Shown here: positions 49,424 through 53,906 of the stretch, one piece after another | Layout of the letters: each line of letters begins with the position of its first letter | Numbering within the stretch: the stretch's first letter is position 1 | Source of the DNA: an uncultured Coriobacteriaceae bacterium | GTDB taxonomy: Bacteria; Actinomycetota; Coriobacteriia; Coriobacteriales; Eggerthellaceae | Direction of reading: 5' to 3' | DNA length: 53,906 bases | Assembly: GCA_900550055.1 (NCBI GenBank) | Contig: URQU01000009.1 | Location: 1 to 53,906, forward strand | Position numbers and translations under genes: made by a program | Notes under the pieces: model-generated | What the model was told of the DNA's origin: nothing | What the model saw: the letters and a program-made list of their open reading frames with translations, nothing else | Databases searched by the model: none

Positions 49424-50290
49424 ATGGCATCACGGTATCAGGTCGTCTGCGCGGTGGTCGATCGCGGGAGCCTTAAGGCGGCGGCCGACGAGCTGGGCTA
49501 CACGCAAAGCGCGGTCAGTCAGGCGGTCAAGGCGCTCGAGCGCGAGCTGGGCACCACGATTTTGGAGCGGGGCAAGCAGGGCGTTTCGCTTACGCGCGAC
49601 GGGAAGCAGTATCTGCCCTACTTGCGTCAGATCGTGACGGCCGAGGCCGAGCTTGAGGGAAAGCGCCAAGAGCTGCTGGGCCTGTCTTCGACCGACATCC
49701 GCATCGCAACCTTCACCAACGTGAGCCGCACCGTGCTGCCGCGCGTGATCCGCGGATTCAGCGCTTTGCATCCTGGCGTTCACTTTACCCTCAAGCAGGG
49801 CGATTACACGCGCAATGCCCAGTGGGTACACGACGGCGTGGTCGATTTTTGCTTTACCGCGCGGGGCTTCACGGCAGGTCTGGACATGCATATGGTCTAT
49901 CACGACGAGATGGTGGCACTGGTGTCCTCCGAGCATCTGCTGGCCGCTAAAGAGCAGGTGACGCTTGAAGATCTGGCGGCCGAACCTTTCCTTTTGCTTG
50001 ACGAGGGCGAGCAGAGCCTGGTGCTCGATGCGTTTGCCGCTCATGGGCTGCAGCCGCTGGTGGCGGGCGAGGTGACCGACGACTACACCATCATGGCGAT
50101 GGTCGAGGAGGGCCTGGGCGTCAGCATGCTCTATCGCCGCACCGTGGAGGGCGTGCGCGCCGATATCAAGGTGCTTCCGATCGCGGCGGCGCCATCGCGC
50201 GACGTGGTGGCGGCATGGCGAAGCTGGGAAACCATGCCCATCGCCACCAGGAAGTTCGTCGATTATATGAGCTCGCATATCGAGGCTTAG
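49424..50290 (+). CDS. LysR-family transcriptional regulator
   Basis: A 288-residue regulator with an N-terminal helix-turn-helix (GSLKAAADELGYTQSAVSQA) and a LysR substrate-binding domain. The divergent 159-bp gap to the EamA gene should contain its operator; no clear palindrome was found. The start at 49424 has GGAGG upstream. The N-terminus is a few residues shorter than usual, but the recognition helix is complete. Confidence 0.92.
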   Translation: MASRYQVVCAVVDRGSLKAAADELGYTQSAVSQAVKALERELGTTILERGKQGVSLTRDGKQYLPYLRQIVTAEAELEGKRQELLGLSSTDIRIATFTNVSRTVLPRVIRGFSALHPGVHFTLKQGDYTRNAQWVHDGVVDFCFTARGFTAGLDMHMVYHDEMVALVSSEHLLAAKEQVTLEDLAAEPFLLLDEGEQSLVLDAFAAHGLQPLVAGEVTDDYTIMAMVEEGLGVSMLYRRTVEGVRADIKVLPIAAAPSRDVVAAWRSWETMPIATRKFVDYMSSHIEA

Positions 50291-50356
50291 CTGCTTGCGA
50301 TATCGCCGGCGGGGGAGTGCGGGCTGTTCGTGCGTTGGTGAGCAGAGGGCCGGTCC

Positions 50357-50470
50357 GCGTATCCCCAGCGCAAGGCCGTGTTCGAGGAGCGGAAGGCCCG
50401 CATGGAGTCGGGGATCGCGCATATGAACCGTGCGCCGGACACGCTGAAGCTCAAATGCCGGTGCTACGAT
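50357..50470 (+). pseudogene. C-terminal fragment of a MerR-family regulator
   Basis: The stretch QRKAVFEERKARMESGIAHM followed by NRAPDTLKLKCRCYD matches the dimerisation coil of MerR-type regulators (eeriaqMnraLdtidfKcwyYd). The DNA-binding part is missing and the frame runs on without sense. The rest of 50291-50564 shows no gene. Confidence 0.55.
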
Positions 50471-50564
50471 TCCCGGGATGGGCACTTTGTGGCGTTTCCC
50501 AGACAGGTTGCCCAATCTGCCCTCGGCCGCATAACCGCGCGGCCTGTCTGGAATGGGTCGCCGT

Positions 50565-50999
50565 TCAAGATGAGCTACGGGAATCGTGACGGCTTGATAC
50601 CGCCTGCAAGCCTCCTTCGGAATAGGCGCCGAGCAGCTCCTGCGCATGGGCGAACTCGGGCCCTCGCCTCCAGCCGAGCAGGCGGTTGACCGCAAGATTT
50701 CCCTGGACGTTGTGGACGAAGATCAGATGGGCGTCCTCGCGCGAAAGCCCGGTCTTCTCCATAATCGAGGGAACCATTTGCTCGGCGCCGCGCTCGACGA
50801 CGCGCTGCGCCACGCTCATCCAGATGCCTTCGCCACGGCCCAGCTCGAAGAGCTCGCGCGCCTTGTGCAAGTCCATCGCGGCGGTAGGGTTGCCGTCCTT
50901 GAACTTGGCGTGGGACTGCGCAACGGTGTCATAAAGCGCATGCTCGCGGGCATGGCGGGGTTCGAGGTTCGCAGCGAGGACGTCCCCCGATGCCCGCAC
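50565..50999 (-). CDS. Unrecognised small protein, possibly truncated
   Basis: About 144 codons from a GTG at 50999, with the G/C-rich third positions of a real gene. I do not recognise it. It is mostly helical (DLHKARELFELGRGEGIW, QRVVERGAEQMVPSIMEKTG, SREDAHLIFVHNVQGNLAVN) and ends in a serine-rich tail that may be read-through after a truncation. An overlapping plus-strand frame (50646-51011) has poorer codon use. It lies in a decaying region beside a MerR fragment, so it may be a remnant. Confidence 0.45.
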   Translation of the reverse strand: MRASGDVLAANLEPRHAREHALYDTVAQSHAKFKDGNPTAAMDLHKARELFELGRGEGIWMSVAQRVVERGAEQMVPSIMEKTGLSREDAHLIFVHNVQGNLAVNRLLGWRRGPEFAHAQELLGAYSEGGLQAVSSRHDSRSSS

Positions 51000-51056
51000 T
51001 GCGGCTGGTAGCTTGCGCCGTGGGTGTGCGACGACACGTTTCCCTGAGGTAACTAC

Positions 51057-51084
51057 TTGGAGTGCGCTGCCGGCATCCTATAAT
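51057..51084 (+). promoter_or_regulatory. Promoter for the small acidic protein gene
   Basis: TTGGAG (51057-51062) and TATAAT (51079-51084) are 16 bp apart, about 38 bp upstream of the start codon. Confidence 0.6.
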
Positions 51085-51121
51085 GACCATAAGACGATAC
51101 ACACAATCAAGGAGGTTCGTC

Positions 51122-51490
51122 ATGGAGAAGGAACTGTTCGATTACGTTGCCGAGCGCGCGGGCATTCTCGCCACCGCCGACACGAGCAAGCAGGAAACCA
51201 AGGACGCGGCTGCTGCCTGGAAAGACGCTGTTGCCGCCGATAGCAGCGACGCCGCTGTCGAGGCTGCAACCACCAAGCTGCTCGACTTTCTTGAGGGCCG
51301 CCCCACCACGATTGACGGCGTTATCGCGTTCGCCCAGGGCCCGGCGAAGGAAATCATGGGCGAAGAGACCGCCGCGAAAATGCTCGAAGCACAGCTCGCG
51401 CGCAAGGAAGAGGGCGCCAAGTACTGCAATTGCCCCTCCTGCGCCGCCGCCTCCGAACTGCTTGCGAAGTTCGGGCGCATCGAGCTGTAA
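51122..51490 (+). CDS. Small conserved acidic protein with C-terminal cysteines
   Basis: A 122-residue cytoplasmic protein with a helical N-terminal half (MEKELFDYVAERAGILATAD), a middle TTIDGVIAFAQGP segment and a C-terminal C-x-C-x2-C motif (KYCNCPSCAAASELL). It resembles a small family found in gut Firmicutes and actinobacteria that databases sometimes label Hsp90-like; there is no real relation to Hsp90 and the function is unknown. It has its own promoter, a strong ribosome-binding site (AAGGAGG) and a terminator. Confidence 0.85.
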   Translation: MEKELFDYVAERAGILATADTSKQETKDAAAAWKDAVAADSSDAAVEAATTKLLDFLEGRPTTIDGVIAFAQGPAKEIMGEETAAKMLEAQLARKEEGAKYCNCPSCAAASELLAKFGRIEL

Positions 51491-51518
51491 TACACTTCAC
51501 GTCGCAAACTATGCATAG

Positions 51519-51556
51519 AGCGCGCGGGTCCTTCAAGGTCCGCGCGCTTTTGCTTT
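51519..51556 (+). terminator. Terminator after the small acidic protein gene
   Basis: AGCGCGCGG (51519-51527) pairs with CCGCGCGCT (51540-51548) and is followed by TTTGCTTT. Confidence 0.8.
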
Positions 51557-51588
51557 GATACACGATAGGTGCACGATAGGGGGTATGC

Positions 51589-51780
51589 ATGCGAAAGCGC
51601 GAGTTCGAAACCGAGCGTGGGACACTGTGCTACTGGGTGTCGGAAAACGATGAGGAAACGGCGCAGCTTGTCTTCTTACCCGGCCTTACCGCTGACCATC
51701 GTTTGTTTAATAAGCAAGTTGATTACTTTTCCCAGCGGGCAAGGTGCTTGGTGTGGGATCCCCCTTCCCACCATGTCGTG
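51589..51780 (+). pseudogene. 5' fragment of an alpha/beta-hydrolase gene
   Basis: The first ~64 codons (MRKREFETERGTLCYWVSEN, LVFLPGLTADHRLFNKQVDY, CLVWDPPSH) are the N-terminus of an alpha/beta hydrolase up to the strand that normally reads VWDxPGHG. After that the sequence becomes unrelated, although the frame stays open to 51969. The catalytic Ser, Asp and His parts are absent, so the gene was cut at about 51780. Confidence 0.65.
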
Positions 51781-52183
51781 TTTTATCGCCTTCGGGGACA
51801 AAAGCTGGGACAACTTCAAAAACTTACCTTAACCCAGGGCGTTGAGTTTTCATTTTTTGCCCCAAAGGGCGTGGCGGATGGCCCCCGCAAACTCAATAGA
51901 ACCGAAAACACCCGTTCTGAATCTCAACTGTCCTTTAGCGCGCAAGCCGCCAGCTGCAACTACAAGTGAATCATCTGAGGCGGCTTGCCCATCGTTCGCA
52001 AAACCGCAGGTCGCAGGTCTGCGCCATCGACAGGAAAAGGAAGTAGTCTCAGGTGGCTTGCCTATGAGTTGACGAACGGGCTTTGAGATTCCACTGACGT
52101 CCGGAAACGCCTCGAGCTCCCTTGAATTTTCAGACAGCCTATGATGTAAGGTAATTGGTTTTCCGCAAGGAAGGCTTCCAAGT

Positions 52184-52210
52184 GCCGGGGACGTTTCCCC
52201 CGGCTTTTTT
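52184..52210 (+). terminator. Rho-independent terminator
   Basis: GCCGGGG (52184-52190) pairs with CCCCGGC (52198-52204) and runs into T6. It lies just before the DUF3800 pseudogene, with no intact gene upstream. Confidence 0.75.
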
Positions 52211-52226
52211 CTTATTCAGGAGAGCA

Positions 52227-52466
52227 ATGCGAGAACTCAGCATCTTCGTCGACGAGTAGGGAAGCGACGGCCTCTCCGACCGCTACTACCTGCTCACCGT
52301 CGTCATGCACGACCAATCCGACAGCATCGCGGACTCAATCGAGGCATATGAGAGCGCCCTCCGCGCGAAAGGGCTTCCGGACATACCTTTTCACGCGTCG
52401 CCGCTCATGAACGGCAAGGATTTGTATTCCGGGCTCGACCTGAGAACGCGCAAGAAGCTTGTATAG
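52227..52466 (+). pseudogene. DUF3800 gene with an amber stop in its first motif, truncated
   Basis: From an ATG with a good ribosome-binding site (CAGGAGAG) the frame reads MRELSIFVDE, then TAG, then GSDGLSDRYYLLTVVMHDQS and about 50 further residues to a second TAG. DUF3800 proteins (RNase H-like fold, often in phage or defence contexts) begin with a conserved DESG motif; here the Ser codon is TAG, one base from TCG. The product would also be far shorter than the usual ~200-250 residues. It is almost certainly inactive. Confidence 0.75.
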
Positions 52467-52587
52467 CGGAACGCTGTGCGGGGGGCGACGAGGGATTGGA
52501 GGCGCGCTTCGAGTGACGGAAGCTTAAATGCAAACAGAAGCATTGAGGGCATTGATCGGCGCTGATATAGACCTTGATGCAAACAGG

Positions 52588-52604
52588 GCTACGTCCCCTG
52601 TTCG
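52588..52604. repeat. Half copy of the hairpin repeat
   Basis: GCTACGTCCCCTGTTCG is identical to one arm of the repeat at 46764-46780 but has no partner arm nearby. Another partial match (ACAGGGGACGT) occurs at 33034-33044. Confidence 0.6.
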
Positions 52605-52706
52605 CACCCGCGCTTACATTGTTGCGGTATTTGCGACAATGCAAGCATAGATAACTTGCGGGGCGCGAAACCATAAAGGTTGCCCAGCGGTTGCCAAACG
52701 AAAAGT

Positions 52707-52732
52707 CCCTGACCTGTTTGTGCGGGTCAGGG
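52707..52732. terminator. Hairpin in the mosaic region
   Basis: CCCTGACC (52707-52714) pairs with GGTCAGGG (52725-52732) around a 10-nt loop, close to the minus-strand stop at 52744. It could be the terminator of a lost minus-strand gene. Confidence 0.5.
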
Positions 52733-53145
52733 GCTCGGAAACGCTAGATATTAGCTATTCCCACTCTTTCACATGCGTTTGCCGTGACGCCAATCCAGTT
52801 GATTCTAGGTTGGTCGTCGGTCTTGGCCATCTTGCCACCGAATCCCGCCGTGTGTCTTCGCGTAGGAGTTTGGGGCAAAACGTGGGACAACGCAGAAAAC
52901 TTTTCGGCCATCGAAGGCCCGCAGTTTCATTTTTATCCCGGGGACAAAAACAGGCAGGATTGCAAGTTGCAGACATCCTGGCTGAGGGCGTGAATTCGCC
53001 ATTTCAGCCCCTCTTCACCTATTTCGAGGAAGGAATCATAGCTAGCGGCTTTACCCCTGCGCGTTTCCGCAGGTCAGAAGTCGTATGCTGTGACCATGAC
53101 TGGAAGAATCGTTGCTGGGGGCTTGGTATTGAATCAAGGCGCGCC

Positions 53146-53906
53146 TTATTTCAGATATTCCCCAAAGAACGCTTTCAGCTTCTCAAACGGAATGACGTCC
53201 ATCTGATCGTAGAGGTCGGTATGGCTGGCGCCGGGGATAATGAGCAATTCCTTGTTGTCCCCAGTCAGTTTGCCGTACGCGGTTTCGCTGAAATAGCGTG
53301 AGTGCGCCTTCTCGCCGTGCACTAGCAATACGGCGGAGCGGATCTCGCAGGCGTACTGCAAGATCGGCATATTCAAAAACGACAGCGAGGACGTCACGCT
53401 CCAGCCACCGTTGGAGTTCAGGCTGCGGGGATGGTAGCCTCGCGGAGTCTTGTAGTAGGCGTAATAGTCCTTTACAAACTGCGGTGCGTCCTCCGGCAGC
53501 GGATCGACCACACCGCCTGCCAGAGCATAGGTACCGTTTTTGTAATCTGCAGTGCGCTGTGCATTCATGGCTTTTTTCTTCTCAAAGCGTGCCTGCTCAG
53601 AATCCTCACTGTCAAAATAGCCGTTGGCGTTCACACGGGTCATGTCGTACATGGTCATAGCAGCGGTCGCTTTGATACGGGTGTCAATGGCTGCGGCATT
53701 GATCGCCATGCCGCCCCAACCGCAGATACCGATGATACCGATGTGCTCCGGATCAACATTCTCCTGTATGGAGAGGAAGTCTACCGCTGCGCAGAAATCC
53801 TCGGTGTTGATGTCCGGCGAAGCGACATAGCGGGGTGTACCGCCGCTTTCGCCGGTATAGGACGGGTCGAAGGCAATCGTCAAGAAGCCAAACTCCGCCA
53901 TTTTCT
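53146..53906 (-). CDS. Dienelactone-hydrolase-like alpha/beta hydrolase (5' end outside window)
   Basis: At least 251 residues; the N-terminus lies beyond the window, since conserved sequence (FGFLTIAFDPSYTGESGG) begins at the edge. The nucleophile elbow reads GICGWGGMAINAAA, with Cys at the nucleophile position. The family His appears in PGASHTDLYD and an acidic partner lies around VLLVHGEKAHSRYFSE. It resembles YcjY-type/dienelactone-hydrolase-family enzymes of unknown substrate. Base composition is clearly lower in GC than the rest of the window, pointing to recent transfer. Confidence 0.85.
   Translation of the reverse strand, partial: KMAEFGFLTIAFDPSYTGESGGTPRYVASPDINTEDFCAAVDFLSIQENVDPEHIGIIGICGWGGMAINAAAIDTRIKATAAMTMYDMTRVNANGYFDSEDSEQARFEKKKAMNAQRTADYKNGTYALAGGVVDPLPEDAPQFVKDYYAYYKTPRGYHPRSLNSNGGWSVTSSLSFLNMPILQYACEIRSAVLLVHGEKAHSRYFSETAYGKLTGDNKELLIIPGASHTDLYDQMDVIPFEKLKAFFGEYLK

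Larger units (their letters stand above)
51781..53145. other. Decayed mosaic region
   Basis: This 1.36-kb stretch holds fragments rather than intact genes. Two diverged copies of one sequence lie about 1.07 kb apart: around 51805-51842 (GGGGACAAAAGCTGGGACAA) and 52872-52905 (GGGGCAAAACGTGGGACAAC), each followed by a TTTCATTTTT stretch. A 20-bp near-repeat occurs at 51973-51992 and 52046-52065 (16/20). A short minus-strand frame (52744-52830) ends MAKTDDQPRINWIGVTANAC. The pattern suggests a deleted integrative element. Confidence 0.5.

Noticed and set aside
1..53906. CRISPR array, tRNA or rRNA genes
   Set aside because: No regularly spaced repeat-spacer pattern and no cloverleaf with a T-loop GTTCRA core or rRNA signature was found on either strand by eye.

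Overview
The window is high-GC DNA (roughly 60-65 %, strong G/C preference at third codon positions) with many GTG/TTG starts and a strictly anaerobic flavour: hybrid cluster protein, radical SAM enzyme, Fe-S aldo/keto reductase, molybdenum hydroxylase. Together with the LPxTG pili and DUF5692-like membrane proteins this suggests a gut actinobacterium of the Eggerthellaceae (class Coriobacteriia). The family assignment is inference; there is no rRNA, tRNA or CRISPR array in the window to confirm it.

Layout. 1-6633 (+): housekeeping genes for class III fructose-bisphosphatase, a PiT phosphate transporter, a ClC channel overlapping a K+ channel gene, and uracil-DNA glycosylase. 6753-8910 (-): a MetE-like methyltransferase and a LysR regulator. 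9204-11859 (+): meso-diaminopimelate dehydrogenase and an NCS2 xanthine/uracil permease. 12015-18807: a molybdenum hydroxylase locus with a divergent MocA-type cytidylyltransferase, the FAD, 2Fe-2S and Mo subunits, then YqeC, YqeB and XdhC. YqeB and YqeC are the accessory proteins of selenium-dependent molybdenum hydroxylases. 18804-20803 (-): TetR regulator and a DUF5692-like membrane protein with a frame-shifted remnant of a second copy. 21291-22556 (+): a triple-domain RidA protein. 22690-25751: degV remnant, membrane protein with an XRE regulator, Abi/HEPN protein, GyrI-like protein. 25872-28333: ATP-pyrophosphatase-only GMP synthase (-) and an Fe-S aldo/keto reductase (+). 28676-31999 (+): modABCD. 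32022-33768 (-): GtrA, glyoxalase, Crp/Fnr. 33864-37540 (+): hybrid cluster protein, gene debris, radical SAM protein.

38455-46690 (+) is a sortase-dependent pilus locus: a 1247-residue tip adhesin (LPAAG), two pilins (LPKTG, LPITG) and a class C sortase, with overlapping or abutting genes. It is flanked on both sides by copies of a long hairpin repeat, and preceded by an ~360-bp segment bounded by exact 11-bp inverted repeats. That segment could be an invertible promoter or the remains of a small mobile element. Beyond it lie an unknown membrane protein, a DMT-family exporter with a divergent LysR regulator, and a decaying accessory region (50.3-53.1 kb) with fragments of a MerR regulator, an alpha/beta hydrolase and a DUF3800 gene carrying an amber stop in its first motif. 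The window ends inside an atypical, lower-GC dienelactone-hydrolase-like gene.

Two parts of the window may work together: molybdate import (modABCD) and the molybdenum hydroxylase locus, the latter next to a purine-type permease. This is consistent with anaerobic purine or other N-heterocycle hydroxylation.
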